Below are positions 10,241 to 20,298 of a DNA stretch of 64,000 nt, piece after piece. The notes beneath the pieces were generated by a model that worked only from the letters and a program-made list of their open reading frames with translations, searched no databases and was not told where the DNA came from. The DNA comes from Gordonia soli NBRC 108243 (lineage in GTDB: Bacteria > Actinomycetota > Actinomycetes > Mycobacteriales > Mycobacteriaceae). The stretch lies in contig NZ_BANX01000018.1 of NCBI RefSeq assembly GCF_000334455.1, positions 46,278 to 110,277 on the forward strand, read 5' to 3'. Made by a program: the position numbers and the translations under genes. The first letter of the stretch is position 1; the number at the start of each line of letters is the position of its first letter.

Positions 10241-12337
10241 GTGGCTGAGACCGACGAGATCCGCGCACTTACCCGGCCGAATCACCCCGGCGACTGGTCC
10301 GACCTCGACACCCGCTCCGTCGACACCGTGCGTGTCCTGGCCGCCGACGCGGTGCAGAAATGCGGCAGCGGGCACCCTGGCACCGCGATGAGCCTGGCTC
10401 CGCTGGCCTACACCCTGTTCCAGCGCATCCTCCGGCACGATCCCGCCGACCCCACCTGGGTCGGCCGCGACCGGTTCGTGCTGTCCTGCGGGCACTCCAG
10501 CCTCACGCTCTACATCCAGCTCTACCTCGGCGGTTTCGGTCTGGAGCTCGAGGATCTCGAGGCCCTGCGCACCTACAAGTCGAAGACCCCGGGCCACCCG
10601 GAGTTCCGCCACACCCGCGGTGTGGAGATCACCACCGGCCCACTCGGCCAGGGTCTGGCCTCCGCGGTCGGCATGGCGATGGCGTCGCGGCGTGAGCGCG
10701 GTCTGTTCGATCCCGAGCCAGCTTGGGGCGCAAGCCCGTTCGACCACTACATCTACGTCGTCGCATCCGACGGCGACATCGAGGAGGGAGTCACCTCCGA
10801 GGCGTCGTCGCTGGCCGGGACCCAGCAGCTGGGCAACCTGATCCTGTTCTACGACGACAACAAGATCTCGATCGAGGACGACACCACGATCGCCCTCACC
10901 GAGGACACCGCGAAGCGGTACGAGGCCTACGGTTGGCACGTACAGGTCGTCGAGGGCGGCGAGGACGTGGTGGCCATCGAGGCCGCCGTCGAGGAGGCCA
11001 AGAAGGTCACCGACCGTCCGTCGATCATCGTGCTGCGCACCATCATCGGATACCCGGCACCGACCAAGATGAACACCGGCGCCGCCCACGGTGCCGCGCT
11101 CGGTGACGACGAGGTCGCCGGTATCAAGAAGGCACTCGACTTCGACCCGTCGAAGAACTTCGACGTGAGCGACGAGGTCATCGCCCACACCCGAGCGTTG
11201 GTCGACCGTGGTCGCGAGGCACACCACGCCTGGCAGCAGGACTTCGACGCATGGGTCGCCCGTGAGCCGGAGCGCAAGGAGCTCTTCGACCGCGTGACCC
11301 GCGACGAACTGCCCGCCGGATGGTCGGACGTGCTCCCGTCCTGGGAGGCAGGCGGCTCAGTCGCCACGCGCTCCGCATCCGGTGACGTCCTCAGCGCCGT
11401 CGGCCCGGTGCTCCCCGAGCTGTGGGGCGGTTCCGCCGACCTCGCGGGCAGCAACAACACCACCATGAAGGGCGCCGACTCGTTCGGTCCGGTGTCGATC
11501 AAGACCGACACCTGGAACGCCGAACCCTACGGGCGCACACTGCATTTCGGTGTTCGTGAGCACGCGATGGGCGCCATCTTGTCGGGCATCGTGCTGCACG
11601 GCCCGACCCGCGCCTACGGCGGCACCTTCCTGCAGTTCAGCGATTACATGCGGCCCGCGGTACGACTCGCGTCGCTGATGGACATCGATCCCATCTACGT
11701 CTGGACCCACGACTCGATCGGTCTCGGCGAGGACGGCCCGACCCACCAGCCGGTCGAGCACCTGGCCGCCCTGCGAGCGATCCCGAACCTCAGCGTGGTC
11801 CGACCCGCCGATGCCAACGAGACCGCCTACGCATGGAAGACCATCCTCGAGCGCTCCAGCAGCAGCGGCCCGGTCGGTCTGGCACTGACCCGACAGAAGG
11901 TCGCCGTCCTGGAGAACACCTCGGCCGAGGGTGTGGAGAAGGGCGGCTACGTCCTCGTCGAGTCCTCCACCTCGCTACCGGAGGTGATCCTGATCGCCAC
12001 CGGGTCCGAGGTCGAGATCGCGGTCGCCGCCCGCGAGGCGCTCGAGGCGCAGGGTGTGGGCACGCGGGTCGTGTCGATGCCGTGCCTCGAGTGGTTCGAG
12101 AGTCAGGACCAGAACTACCGCGACCAGGTGCTCCCCCCGACCGTTCGGGCCCGGGTGTCCATCGAGGCCGGGATCGCACTGTCGTGGCACAAGATCGTCG
12201 GTGGCTTCGGTGAGAGCGTCTCGCTGGAGCACTACGGCGAGTCCGCCGACTACCAGACCCTCTACCGGGAGTTCGGCATCACGCCCGAGGCCGCCGTCGC
12301 CGCCGCCCAACGCTCGATCGCCAACGTGAAGGGATAG
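10241..12337 (+). CDS. tkt: Transketolase
   Basis: 698 residues, full length. It transfers two-carbon ketol units between pentose phosphate and glycolytic sugars, using thiamine diphosphate and a divalent cation. Residues 44-47 form the GHPG motif. The ThDP/metal motif [18 protein letters not shown] lies near residue 170, with the metal-binding Asn in [10 protein letters not shown]. The pyrimidine domain has the [11 protein letters not shown] segment with the catalytic Glu, and [15 protein letters not shown]. The GTG was chosen because AGGAGA stands ten bases upstream and the protein then begins like mycobacterial Tkt. First gene of the tkt-tal-zwf-opcA-pgl operon; two bases separate it from tal. 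Confidence 0.97.
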   Translation: MAETDEIRALTRPNHPGDWSDLDTRSVDTVRVLAADAVQKCGSGHPGTAMSLAPLAYTLFQRILRHDPADPTWVGRDRFVLSCGHSSLTLYIQLYLGGFGLELEDLEALRTYKSKTPGHPEFRHTRGVEITTGPLGQGLASAVGMAMASRRERGLFDPEPAWGASPFDHYIYVVASDGDIEEGVTSEASSLAGTQQLGNLILFYDDNKISIEDDTTIALTEDTAKRYEAYGWHVQVVEGGEDVVAIEAAVEEAKKVTDRPSIIVLRTIIGYPAPTKMNTGAAHGAALGDDEVAGIKKALDFDPSKNFDVSDEVIAHTRALVDRGREAHHAWQQDFDAWVAREPERKELFDRVTRDELPAGWSDVLPSWEAGGSVATRSASGDVLSAVGPVLPELWGGSADLAGSNNTTMKGADSFGPVSIKTDTWNAEPYGRTLHFGVREHAMGAILSGIVLHGPTRAYGGTFLQFSDYMRPAVRLASLMDIDPIYVWTHDSIGLGEDGPTHQPVEHLAALRAIPNLSVVRPADANETAYAWKTILERSSSSGPVGLALTRQKVAVLENTSAEGVEKGGYVLVESSTSLPEVILIATGSEVEIAVAAREALEAQGVGTRVVSMPCLEWFESQDQNYRDQVLPPTVRARVSIEAGIALSWHKIVGGFGESVSLEHYGESADYQTLYREFGITPEAAVAAAQRSIANVKG

Positions 12338-12339
12338 AG

Positions 12340-13458
12340 ATGACCCAGAACCCGAATCTGGCAGCACTGTCGGAAGCCGGCGTGTCGGTCTGGCTCGACG
12401 ACCTGTCGAGGGATCGCATCCGCTCCGGCAACCTCCAGGAGCTCATCGACACCAAGTCGATCGTCGGCGTCACGACCAACCCGTCGATCTTCCAGGCCGC
12501 CCTCTCCAAGGGGAACGCCTACGACGACCAGGTCCGTGAGCTCGCCGCCCGCGGCGCCGACGTCGACGCGACCGTCCGCACCGTCACCACCGACGATGTC
12601 CGCGAGGCCTGCGATGTCCTCGCTCCGCAGTTCGAGGCGTCCAACGGTGTCGACGGCCGCGTCTCGATCGAGGTCGATCCGCGGCTGGCGCACGATGCCG
12701 ACAAGACCGCCGCACAGGCCATCGAACTGTGGAAGATCGTCGACCGGCCGAACCTCTTCATCAAGATCCCGGCCACCGAGAAGGGTCTGCCGGCCATCAC
12801 CCGGACCCTCGCCGAGGGGATCAGCGTCAACGTCACGCTGATCTTCTCCGTCGACCGCTACAAGGCGGTCATCGACGCATATCTGGCCGGTCTGGAGCAG
12901 GCGAAGAAGGCCGGCCACGATCTGTCGACGATCCACTCGGTCGCGTCGTTCTTCGTATCCCGGGTGGACACCGAGATCGACAAGCGACTCGATGCCATCG
13001 GCACCCCCGAGGCCACTGCGCTCAAGGGCAAGGCCGCGCTGGCCAACGCACGCCTGGCCTACGTCGCCTACCAGCAGTACTTCGAGGTCGAGTCCCGCTT
13101 CCAGGGACTCGTCGGCGAGGGCGGACTCCCTCAGCGTCCGCTGTGGGCGTCGACCGGTGTCAAGAACCCGGACTACCCCGACACCCTCTACGTATCCGAC
13201 CTGGTGGCACCGAACACGGTGAACACGGTGCCGGAGAAGACCCTGGACGCGTTCGCCGACCACGGCGAGGTCAACGCGGACTCGATCATCGGGACCGGCC
13301 CTGCATCGGAGGCCGTGTTCGCGGACCTGGCGAAGGTCGGCATCGACGTCGACGACGTCTATCAGGTCCTCGAGGTCGAGGGTGTGGACAAGTTCGAGCA
13401 GGCCTGGAACGAGCTGCTCAGCGCGACGGCCGAACAGCTCGACGCCGCAAAGGGCTGA
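12340..13458 (+). CDS. tal: Transaldolase
   Basis: 372 residues, the size of the actinobacterial two-function-length transaldolases. It moves a dihydroxyacetone unit between sedoheptulose 7-phosphate and glyceraldehyde 3-phosphate through a Schiff base. The Lys of the FIKIPAT motif (about Lys142) is the Schiff-base residue; [11 protein letters not shown] at 43-53 and the [11 protein letters not shown] strand are also diagnostic. It starts two bases after tkt, so it depends on the same message. The upstream GGGATAGAG provides a weak ribosome site. Nothing is odd about the sequence. Confidence 0.96.
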   Translation: MTQNPNLAALSEAGVSVWLDDLSRDRIRSGNLQELIDTKSIVGVTTNPSIFQAALSKGNAYDDQVRELAARGADVDATVRTVTTDDVREACDVLAPQFEASNGVDGRVSIEVDPRLAHDADKTAAQAIELWKIVDRPNLFIKIPATEKGLPAITRTLAEGISVNVTLIFSVDRYKAVIDAYLAGLEQAKKAGHDLSTIHSVASFFVSRVDTEIDKRLDAIGTPEATALKGKAALANARLAYVAYQQYFEVESRFQGLVGEGGLPQRPLWASTGVKNPDYPDTLYVSDLVAPNTVNTVPEKTLDAFADHGEVNADSIIGTGPASEAVFADLAKVGIDVDDVYQVLEVEGVDKFEQAWNELLSATAEQLDAAKG

Positions 13459-13461
13459 GCC

Positions 13462-15006
13462 GTGGCCGAGCGCGCCGGTGAGGCGTCCTGGGCTAATCCA
13501 CTCCGCGACAGCCGCGACAAGCGGCTGCCGCGGATCGCCGGGCCCAGCAGTCTGGTGATCTTCGGCGTGACCGGCGATCTTGCGCGCCGCAAGCTGATGC
13601 CTGCGGTCTACGACCTCGCCAACCGCGGTCTGCTCCCGCCGAGTTTCGCCCTGGTCGGCTTCGCCCGGCGCGACTGGGACACCGAGGATTTCGGCAAGAT
13701 CGTGCACGATGCGGTGCGCGAGCACTCGCGGACCGAGTTCCGCGAGGACGTGTGGGAGCGCCTGGCCGAGGGGTTCCGGTTCGTACAGGGCTCCTTCGAC
13801 GATCCGGAGGCGTTCACCGCGCTCGCGCAGACACTGGGCGACCTGGACCGTCAGCGCGGCACCGACGGCAATCACGCCTTCTACCTGTCGATCCCACCCG
13901 GTGCGTTCCCGGTGGTGTGTCAACAGCTGAAGGACTCGGGTTTGGCCGATCCGACCGGCGGCAGCTGGCGACGCGTGGTCATCGAGAAGCCCTTCGGCCA
14001 CGATCTGCAGAGCGCCCAGGAGCTCAACGCGGTCGTGAACAGCGTCTTCCCCGAGGAATCGGTGTTCCGGATCGACCACTACCTGGGCAAGGAGACGGTC
14101 CAGAACATCCTGGCACTGCGCTTCGCCAACCAGCTGTTCGATCCGCTGTGGAGTTCCCACTATGTCGACCATGTCCAGATCACCATGGCCGAGGACATCG
14201 GGTTGGGCGGGCGCGCAGGCTATTACGACGGCATCGGCGCTGCCCGGGACGTCATCCAGAATCACCTGCTGCAACTGCTGGCCCTCATCGCGATGGAGGA
14301 GCCGGTCTCCTTCGAGCCGAGTCAGCTGCAGGCCGAGAAGATCAAGGTCCTGTCGGCGACCCGCAACATCCTGCCGTTGGCCGAGAACACCGCTCGCGGT
14401 CAGTACGGGCCGGGGTGGCAGGGCGGCATCAAGGTCCCGGGCCTGCTCGACGAAGAGGGGTTCGCAAAGGATTCGTCCACCGAGACCTTCGCCGCGATCG
14501 CCGTCGAGGTCGACACCCGACGGTGGGCCGGGGTGCCGTTCTATCTGCGTACCGGAAAGCGCCTGGGACGCAGGGTCACCGAGATCGCAATCGTGTTCAA
14601 GCGCGCCCCGCACCTCCCCTTCGATCAGACGATGACCGAGGAGTTGGGCCAGAACGCACTCGTCATCCGGGTCCAGCCGGACGAAGGAGTCACGCTGCGA
14701 TTCGGCTCCAAGGTGCCCGGCCCCGGCATGGAGGTCCGCGACGTCAACATGGACTTCAGTTACGGGCAGGCGTTCACCGTCGCCTCACCGGAGGCCTACG
14801 AGCGCCTGATCCTCGACGTGCTGCTGGGTGAACCGTCGTTGTTCCCCGTCAACGCTGAGGTCGAATTGTGTTGGCGCATCCTCGATCCGGTCCTCGAGGC
14901 ATGGTCCGAGGCCGGGCATCCGGACACCTACGAGTCGGGGACCTGGGGACCCGCGTCGGCCGACGAGATGCTGGAACGGGTCGGTCGAGTGTGGCGCCGA
15001 CCATGA
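13462..15006 (+). CDS. zwf: Glucose-6-phosphate 1-dehydrogenase
   Basis: 514 residues. First enzyme of the oxidative pentose phosphate branch, oxidising glucose 6-phosphate to 6-phosphogluconolactone and making NADPH. The Rossmann motif GVTGDLARRKLMPA is at 35-48, and the substrate-binding/catalytic signature RIDHYLGKE at about 203-211 contains the key His and Lys. It begins with GTG three bases after tal. Its stop overlaps the ATG of a 38-codon open frame, not opcA directly as usual. Corresponds to zwf2 of M. tuberculosis; activity in this group typically needs OpcA, encoded next. Confidence 0.96.
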   Translation: MAERAGEASWANPLRDSRDKRLPRIAGPSSLVIFGVTGDLARRKLMPAVYDLANRGLLPPSFALVGFARRDWDTEDFGKIVHDAVREHSRTEFREDVWERLAEGFRFVQGSFDDPEAFTALAQTLGDLDRQRGTDGNHAFYLSIPPGAFPVVCQQLKDSGLADPTGGSWRRVVIEKPFGHDLQSAQELNAVVNSVFPEESVFRIDHYLGKETVQNILALRFANQLFDPLWSSHYVDHVQITMAEDIGLGGRAGYYDGIGAARDVIQNHLLQLLALIAMEEPVSFEPSQLQAEKIKVLSATRNILPLAENTARGQYGPGWQGGIKVPGLLDEEGFAKDSSTETFAAIAVEVDTRRWAGVPFYLRTGKRLGRRVTEIAIVFKRAPHLPFDQTMTEELGQNALVIRVQPDEGVTLRFGSKVPGPGMEVRDVNMDFSYGQAFTVASPEAYERLILDVLLGEPSLFPVNAEVELCWRILDPVLEAWSEAGHPDTYESGTWGPASADEMLERVGRVWRRP

Positions 15007-15119
15007 GCGATCTCCTGGACGCCGCAGTGCAGGGCACCTGGACAGCGGTTCCCGTTCGACCGACGGCGACCGCACCCACACCTCACCTCGTCATCTCGAT
15101 CACCGGGAGGTTTCGATGA
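15003..15119 (+). CDS. Possible 38-residue coupled small protein between zwf and opcA
   Basis: The ATG at 15003 overlaps the zwf stop (ATGA), and the TGA at 15117-15119 overlaps the opcA ATG (ATGA). The frame therefore exactly bridges the two genes and allows continuous termination-reinitiation. The product is 38 residues, starts MSDLLDAAVQGTW and ends ISITGRFR. It has no signal or membrane segment and no recognised domain. The opcA ribosome site (GGGAGG) lies inside it. It may be a translated coupling peptide rather than a functional protein, or the double overlap may be chance. Not known to me from related genomes. Confidence 0.4.
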   Translation: MSDLLDAAVQGTWTAVPVRPTATAPTPHLVISITGRFR

Positions 15120-16036
15120 TCAAGGATCTGCCCGACACCTCGACCGTCGCCGTCAGCAAAGAGCTCGTGAAGATGCGGGAGTCAGGCGGCGCGGTCACGC
15201 TCGGCCGAGTGCTCACCCTCGTGGTCAAGACCGACCTCGGCGAGCCGACCGAAGGTGCGATCGAGGCCGCCAATGCCGCGAGCCGCGAGCATCCCTGCCG
15301 CGTCATCGTCGTCGCCAGTGGTGAACGGACCGTCGAGTCGAGGCTCGACGCCCAGATCCGTGTGGGTGGCGACGCCGGCGCCTCGGAGGTGGTGGTGCTC
15401 AACCTCTACGGCGAGCTCGCCGACCACGGCCACTCGGTGGTCATCCCGTTCCTGCTGCCCGACACCCCGGTCGTCACGTGGTGGCCGGGCCATGCCCCGG
15501 CGGTCCCCGCCCAGGATTCGCTCGGCCAGTTGGGACATCGCCGGATCACCGACGCCTCCCACGACGGCGACGCCGCTGCTGCCCTGGCCTCGCGCCGCGC
15601 GGGGTACGCCCCCGGCGACTCCGACATCGCCTGGTCGCAGATCACCCCGTGGCGAGCGCTCCTGGCATCGGCCTTCGACCGGCCGCCGCACACCACCGTC
15701 GACAGCGTGAAGGTGACCGGCCCGGCCGAGTCGCCGAGTGTCGACCTGCTCGCGGGGTGGCTGCGATCCGCACTCGGGGCACCGACACTGCGGGCCCGCG
15801 GGAGCTTCGAGGTGCGCATCGAACGATCCGACGGCGTCCTGATCCTCGCCGTCGACCAGAACAACAATGCCGTGCTCAGCAGCCCGAATCGGCCCGACGG
15901 ACGCATCGCCATGATGGTCCGCGGGATCAGCGACTGTCTCGCCGAAGAACTGCGTCGGCTCGACCCCGACGAGATCTACGAACTCGCACTGCACGGCCTC
16001 ACCGAACTCGACTTCGTCACCGAGGGAGCTGCCTGA
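15116..16036 (+). CDS. opcA: OpcA, glucose-6-phosphate dehydrogenase assembly protein
   Basis: 306 residues beginning MIKDLPDTSTVAV, which matches the start of the mycobacterial protein. OpcA is an allosteric/assembly partner needed for full Zwf activity in Actinobacteria and cyanobacteria. Conserved blocks include VVIPFLLPDTPVVTWWPGHAP in the middle and ECLAEELRRLDPDEIYELAL-like sequence near the end. GGGAGG stands seven bases before the ATG. The gene overlaps a small open frame upstream by four bases and shares one base (TGATG) with pgl downstream. Confidence 0.95.
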   Translation: MIKDLPDTSTVAVSKELVKMRESGGAVTLGRVLTLVVKTDLGEPTEGAIEAANAASREHPCRVIVVASGERTVESRLDAQIRVGGDAGASEVVVLNLYGELADHGHSVVIPFLLPDTPVVTWWPGHAPAVPAQDSLGQLGHRRITDASHDGDAAAALASRRAGYAPGDSDIAWSQITPWRALLASAFDRPPHTTVDSVKVTGPAESPSVDLLAGWLRSALGAPTLRARGSFEVRIERSDGVLILAVDQNNNAVLSSPNRPDGRIAMMVRGISDCLAEELRRLDPDEIYELALHGLTELDFVTEGAA

Positions 16037-16779
16037 TGTCACAGCCGATCGAGACACTGGTGTTCGAGAACTCCGCCGAACTCGTCGACACCGCCGCGCG
16101 CCGGTTCGTCGACGTGATCACCCGTGCCCAGTCCGAGCGCGGGATCGCGTCCGTGGCACTCACCGGTGGCAGCAACGGCATCGCGTTGCTTCGTCGGCTC
16201 GCCGAGAACAGCGGCACCATCGACTGGTCCCGTGTCGAGATCTACTGGGGCGACGACCGTTTCGTCGCATCCGACGATCCGGAACGGAACTCGGGACAGG
16301 CTCGTGAAGCGTTGCTCGACCACGTTCCGGTCGACCCCGACCGCATCCACCCGATGGCCGCTCTCGACGGCCCGCTCGGCGACGACATCGCCGCCGCCGC
16401 CGCGGAGTACGCGGCCGTCCTGGCATCCACCGACGACTCCCCCTCCCCAGCATTCGACATCCACCTCCTCGGCATGGGCGGCGAGGGGCACATCAACTCG
16501 CTCTTCCCGCACACCGCGGCCACTGCCGAGGAGACCAAGACGGTACTCGCCGTGGAGGATTCGCCCAAGCCACCGCCGCGACGACTCACGCTGACCCTCC
16601 GGGCGGTCAACCGATCCCGCGCGGTGTGGTTCCTGGTGGCCGGCGCCGACAAGGCCGCGGCCGTCGCGGCGGCCCACTCCGGAGCCGCGGCCGCCGACTG
16701 GCCCGCGGCAGGCGCGCACGGCACGACCGAGACCGTCTGGTTCCTCGATCACGCCGCGGCGGGGCACCTACCCACGTAG
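16036..16779 (+). CDS. pgl: 6-phosphogluconolactonase
   Basis: 247 residues, normal for the DevB/Pgl type. It hydrolyses the lactone made by Zwf to 6-phosphogluconate. The glucosamine-6-phosphate isomerase-like fold shows in ALTGGSNGIALLRRLA near the N-terminus, YWGDDRFVASDDPERNSGQA, and LLGMGGEGHINSLFP, where the catalytic acidic/His pair resides. The ATG shares an A with the opcA stop. It is the last gene of the operon; a 21-bp-periodic inverted repeat array follows before convergent ppc. Confidence 0.95.
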   Translation: MSQPIETLVFENSAELVDTAARRFVDVITRAQSERGIASVALTGGSNGIALLRRLAENSGTIDWSRVEIYWGDDRFVASDDPERNSGQAREALLDHVPVDPDRIHPMAALDGPLGDDIAAAAAEYAAVLASTDDSPSPAFDIHLLGMGGEGHINSLFPHTAATAEETKTVLAVEDSPKPPPRRLTLTLRAVNRSRAVWFLVAGADKAAAVAAAHSGAAAADWPAAGAHGTTETVWFLDHAAAGHLPT

Positions 16780-16789
16780 TTCCACACCC

Positions 16790-16934
16790 GTCGACCGTGC
16801 GCTCCAGATCGTCGACCGTGCGCCTGAAATCACCGACCGTGCGCGTCGACACGGCTATGCGCACGATCGACGGATCCGAGCACACGGTCGACGCGGCACG
16901 GTGCACGATCGACGCGACCGAGCGCACGATCGAC
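16790..16934. repeat. Seven-unit 21-bp-periodic repeat array, three forward and four inverted
   Basis: A 13-bp core GTCGACCGTGCGC occurs at 16790, 16811 and (one or two changes) 16832. Its reverse complement GCGCACG[A/G]TCGAC occurs at 16859, 16880, 16901 and 16922, with small variants. All successive starts within each half are exactly 21 bp apart. The two halves face each other across a 14-bp centre (16845-16858), so the RNA from either strand could fold into a long hairpin with three paired blocks. It fills the gap between convergent pgl and ppc and may act as a bidirectional terminator or as a site for a DNA-binding protein that reads every two helical turns. Confidence 0.85.
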
Positions 16935-16936
16935 GA

Positions 16937-19768
16937 CTAGCCGCTGTTGCGGAGTGCAGTTGCTAGGCCGTTCATCGTCAGCTGAATACCCCGCCGCACG
17001 AGCGGGGTGTCTTCACCGGCCCGGAACCTGCGCAACAACTCGACCTGGAGCAGGTTGAGCGGCTCCAGGTACGGGAAGCGGTTGTACACCGAACGCTTCA
17101 GCGCGGCATTGTCGGCCAGCAGATCGTCGGTACCGGTGATACGCGCGTACATGGCGATGGTGCGCTCGTGCTCATCGACGATCTTGCCGAAGACCGTCTC
17201 GCGGAGAGTCTCGTCGGGCACCAGCTGCGCATAGCGATGCGCCAGGCCCATGTCCGACTTGGCCAGCACCTGAGCCATGTTCGACATCACGGTCTGGAAG
17301 AACGGCCACTCGGCGTAGTAGCGCCGCAGCGTCTCGAGTCGTCCGGTGTCGTCGCCGATCCATTGCTCGAAGGCGGACCCGGTGCCGTACCAGCCGGGCA
17401 ACATCACACGCGACTGCGTCCACGAGAGCACCCACGGGATGGCCCGGAGGTCGGAGATCTTCTCCGTCTGCTTCCGCGACGCCGGGCGGCTGCCGATGTT
17501 GAGCGCACCGATCTCCGACAGCGGGGTCGACGTGGTGAAGTACTCGACGAATCCCGGTGTGTCGTGCACGAGTTCGCTGTAGGCCGAACGGGCCAGGGCC
17601 GCCAGCTCGTCCATGGTCTCGTACGCCGACTCCGACTCGTCGCCCAGTCCCTCGACGTCGAGCAGCGACGATTCGATCGTGGCGGCGAGGAGGGTCTCGA
17701 GGTTGCGTCGGGCAGCAACGGGTTCGGCGTACTTCGCGGCGATGATCTCACCCTGCTCGGTGATGCGGAGCGACCCCTGCACCGCGCCGGGCGGCTGAGC
17801 CAGGATCGCGTCGTAGCTGGGGCCGCCACCCCGGCCGACGGTGCCGCCACGACCGTGGAAGAGCCGCAGCCGGATCCCGTTCTCGGCCGCCGTGGCGACG
17901 AGGTCGAGCTCGGCGCGGTAGAGGGCCCAGTTCGCGGCCATGTAGCCGCCGTCCTTGTTGGAGTCCGAGTAGCCCAGCATGATCTCCTGGATGTTCTGCT
18001 GGGACCTCACGAGCGCCCGGTAGAAGTCGAGCTCGAGCATCGCCTGCAGCGTGCTCGCCCCCTGCTGCAGATCCTCGATGGTCTCGAACAGCGGGACCAC
18101 TCGGACCGAGCAGCGCGGCTCGCCGTCGTTGGGATCGAAGAGTCCGGCCTCCTTGAGCAGAACCATCGCCTCGAGCATGTCGCTGACCGACGTGCACATG
18201 CTGATGATGTAATTCGGCACGGCCTGCGGACCGAAGACCTCGACAGCACGTGCGCCGGCCGTGACGATCCCGAGTTCCTTGGTGGCCAGCTCGCTCAGCC
18301 GTGCGCCGGGTCGGGTGAGCGGCCGACGTGCCTGCAGTTCGGCGGACAGGATCGCCACCCGCTGATCCTCGTCCAGTGACGCATAATCGGGATGCACACC
18401 CGCCCACGCGAGCAACTCGCCGATGACCTCCTCATGCATCTCCGAGTTCTGTCGCATGTCCAGACCCGACAGGTGGAAACCGAAGGTGCGCACGCCTTCA
18501 CGCAGACGGAGCAACCGATCGTCGGCTATCGACTCGTCGCGGTTGGACCGCAGTTCGGCGTCGATGATGTCGAGGTCTGCCAACAGGTCCGCGGCATCGT
18601 CGTAGGCTGCCTTGCCGTCGCCCAGTCGCCGGTCATCGGCCGACAACGCCTCCGGGGTGAACATATGTGCGGCGGTCGCGGCCAGCCGGGCGCGGACGTG
18701 TCGCAGTGCCACCCGGAAGGGTTCGTCGGCGCCCGGATCGTCGCTGTCGGTCTCGGCCAGTGCCAGCAGCGATTCCGACGACCCGATCAGCCGCGCGGAC
18801 ATGCTGAGTTCCTGCGCGAGTGTCTCCAGCTCGGCCAGATGATGTGTCACCGCGGTGCGCGCCGCACTCGTGGTCGCCTCCGTCACGATCTCGTCGGTCA
18901 CGTACGGGTTGCCGTCCCGGTCACCACCGATCCACGACCCCATCCTGATCATGGGCTGGTCTCCCAGACCGGCATCGGGGTACGCCTCGTGCAGACGTGC
19001 GCGGACCGCGGTGTTGATCCGGGGCACCACGTCGAAGAACGAAGCATCGTAATAGCGCAGTCCCGAACGGATCTCGTCGCTGATGGTGAGACGCTCGAGT
19101 CGGATGAGGGCGGTCTGCCACAGCGTGAGGATCTGTCGGCGCAACCCCTCCAGGACTTCTGCGTCCTCCTCCGGGGTCAACTGCGTGCGGCCGCGGAAGC
19201 GCATCAATTCCGTGATGCGGTTCTGGGCCTCGAACACGGTCCGTCGCCGGGTCTCGGTCGGGTGTGCGGTGATCACCGGCACGACGGTGGCGTCGGCGAG
19301 TGCCGCACCGACCCGATCGTCACCGAGGCCCGCATCCGACAGCTTCTGGTACGTGGCGGCGAGGCTGCTGTCCTGAGGCGGATCGCCGGCATGGATGTGG
19401 ATCGCGCGCCTGCGCTCCCGGTGGATGTCCTCGGCCAGGTTGGCGAGCAGCGCGAAGTGACTGAATGCACGGATCACGGGTACGGCTGACGTCTCGTCGA
19501 GATCGACGAACATGTCCGCGAGCTCGTCGCGGTCGATCTCCGAGCGGCGGACCCGGAACGCCGCGATGCGCGCGTTCTCCACCAGATCGAAGACGTCGAC
19601 ACCCGAGTGCTCGCGGACGACGTCGCCGAGGATGCCGCCGAGCAGACGGATGTCCTCGCGGAGCGGTTCGGTCAGTGCGCGTCCCTCGTCATCGACGACG
19701 ACGTGGTCGACGATCGAGATCGATGGTCGCCACTGTGCAGCGCCGCGTGAGGAGATGGTTTCGCTCAT
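16937..19768 (-). CDS. ppc: Phosphoenolpyruvate carboxylase
   Basis: 943 residues from the ATG at 19766-19768. This anaplerotic enzyme converts PEP and bicarbonate to oxaloacetate. The catalytic His lies in [14 protein letters not shown] in the N-terminal third; the second signature is [16 protein letters not shown], and [16 protein letters not shown] supplies further active-site residues. The C-terminus ends RNSG, a small departure from the usual RNTG/QNTG that binds inhibitory malate/aspartate. The frame is open 12 codons upstream, but the chosen ATG fits the family start. A GATACT hexamer lies seven bases before it, so a leaderless message is possible. Confidence 0.96.
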   Translation of the reverse strand: MSETISSRGAAQWRPSISIVDHVVVDDEGRALTEPLREDIRLLGGILGDVVREHSGVDVFDLVENARIAAFRVRRSEIDRDELADMFVDLDETSAVPVIRAFSHFALLANLAEDIHRERRRAIHIHAGDPPQDSSLAATYQKLSDAGLGDDRVGAALADATVVPVITAHPTETRRRTVFEAQNRITELMRFRGRTQLTPEEDAEVLEGLRRQILTLWQTALIRLERLTISDEIRSGLRYYDASFFDVVPRINTAVRARLHEAYPDAGLGDQPMIRMGSWIGGDRDGNPYVTDEIVTEATTSAARTAVTHHLAELETLAQELSMSARLIGSSESLLALAETDSDDPGADEPFRVALRHVRARLAATAAHMFTPEALSADDRRLGDGKAAYDDAADLLADLDIIDAELRSNRDESIADDRLLRLREGVRTFGFHLSGLDMRQNSEMHEEVIGELLAWAGVHPDYASLDEDQRVAILSAELQARRPLTRPGARLSELATKELGIVTAGARAVEVFGPQAVPNYIISMCTSVSDMLEAMVLLKEAGLFDPNDGEPRCSVRVVPLFETIEDLQQGASTLQAMLELDFYRALVRSQQNIQEIMLGYSDSNKDGGYMAANWALYRAELDLVATAAENGIRLRLFHGRGGTVGRGGGPSYDAILAQPPGAVQGSLRITEQGEIIAAKYAEPVAARRNLETLLAATIESSLLDVEGLGDESESAYETMDELAALARSAYSELVHDTPGFVEYFTTSTPLSEIGALNIGSRPASRKQTEKISDLRAIPWVLSWTQSRVMLPGWYGTGSAFEQWIGDDTGRLETLRRYYAEWPFFQTVMSNMAQVLAKSDMGLAHRYAQLVPDETLRETVFGKIVDEHERTIAMYARITGTDDLLADNAALKRSVYNRFPYLEPLNLLQVELLRRFRAGEDTPLVRRGIQLTMNGLATALRNSG

Positions 19769-19892
19769 GAGATCAAGTATCCCGCCGTGGGTCGGAGGTG
19801 GCATCTCGGGAGAGGCCGGAGAGGTATGTGCGCGGACAACTCGGTCGCCGCGATGGCGTTACGCGGCGTCACGGGCAACCCCGGACACGCAA

Positions 19893-19957
19893 CCGCCCGG
19901 TGTCGTGCGGCGCACGAACCGGGCGGGATGACGGGGCCGACGCCGAAAGGCGGCGTC
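19893..19957 (-). terminator. Tandem hairpins downstream of secG
   Basis: Two stem-loops follow the secG stop in its direction. The nearer has a 7-bp stem GACGCCG/CGGCGTC (19939-19957). The farther (19893-19926) has a 9-bp stem CCGCCCGGT/ACCGGGCGG continued, after a one-base bulge, by a 6-bp stem with a 3-base loop. No U-tract follows, as is common for actinobacterial terminators. The rest of 19769-19972 is featureless. Confidence 0.55.
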
Positions 19958-19972
19958 AGCTCTGAGTCGGTG

Positions 19973-20206
19973 TCAGGACAGCTTGATGTCGACGCCGATG
20001 CCGATGATGAAGATGAACCAGATCAGACCGACGAAGATCGTCAAACGGTCGAGGTTGCGCTCGACGACGCTCGATCCGGACAGGCTGGACTGCACGCCGC
20101 CGCCGAACAGGGTCGACAGACCGCCGCCCTTGCCACGGTGCAGCAACACCAGCACCACCATCAAGACGCTGGTGATGACCAAACCGATGTCGAGTGCGAG
20201 CTTCAC
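19973..20206 (-). CDS. secG: Preprotein translocase subunit SecG
   Basis: 77 residues with two membrane helices: residues about 2-20 (LALDIGLVITSVLMVVLVLL) and 55-72. Between them is the glycine-rich loop GKGGGLSTLFGGG typical of SecG. It is the auxiliary subunit of the SecYEG channel that helps SecA-driven export. The GTG at 20204-20206 was chosen because the preceding residues in the open frame are unlike SecG; AGGAC lies nine bases upstream. It follows tpiA by 92 bp on the same strand, as in other actinobacteria, and ends before paired hairpins. Confidence 0.93.
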   Translation of the reverse strand: MKLALDIGLVITSVLMVVLVLLHRGKGGGLSTLFGGGVQSSLSGSSVVERNLDRLTIFVGLIWFIFIIGIGVDIKLS

Positions 20207-20298
20207 GAGGTGAGAGTCCTGTTCGGGTCGTTGGTGTGGCAGGTGTGCTCGATCGACCTGAGCACAACCCGCCACAGTCTACGCGTCGGTGATGCGAA

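Noticed and set aside
12262..14613. 783-codon minus-strand frame opposite tal and zwf
   Set aside because: Spans two conserved genes on the other strand and has no family features; typical GC3-driven shadow.
16790..16934. CRISPR array
   Set aside because: Units are 13-bp cores at 21-bp period, half of them inverted, with short variable gaps; no leader and no cas genes.
16607..16940. Heptad-repeat protein encoded by the 21-bp array
   Set aside because: A 21-bp DNA repeat automatically gives a seven-residue repeat in open frames; the frames lack a start of their own or overlap pgl.
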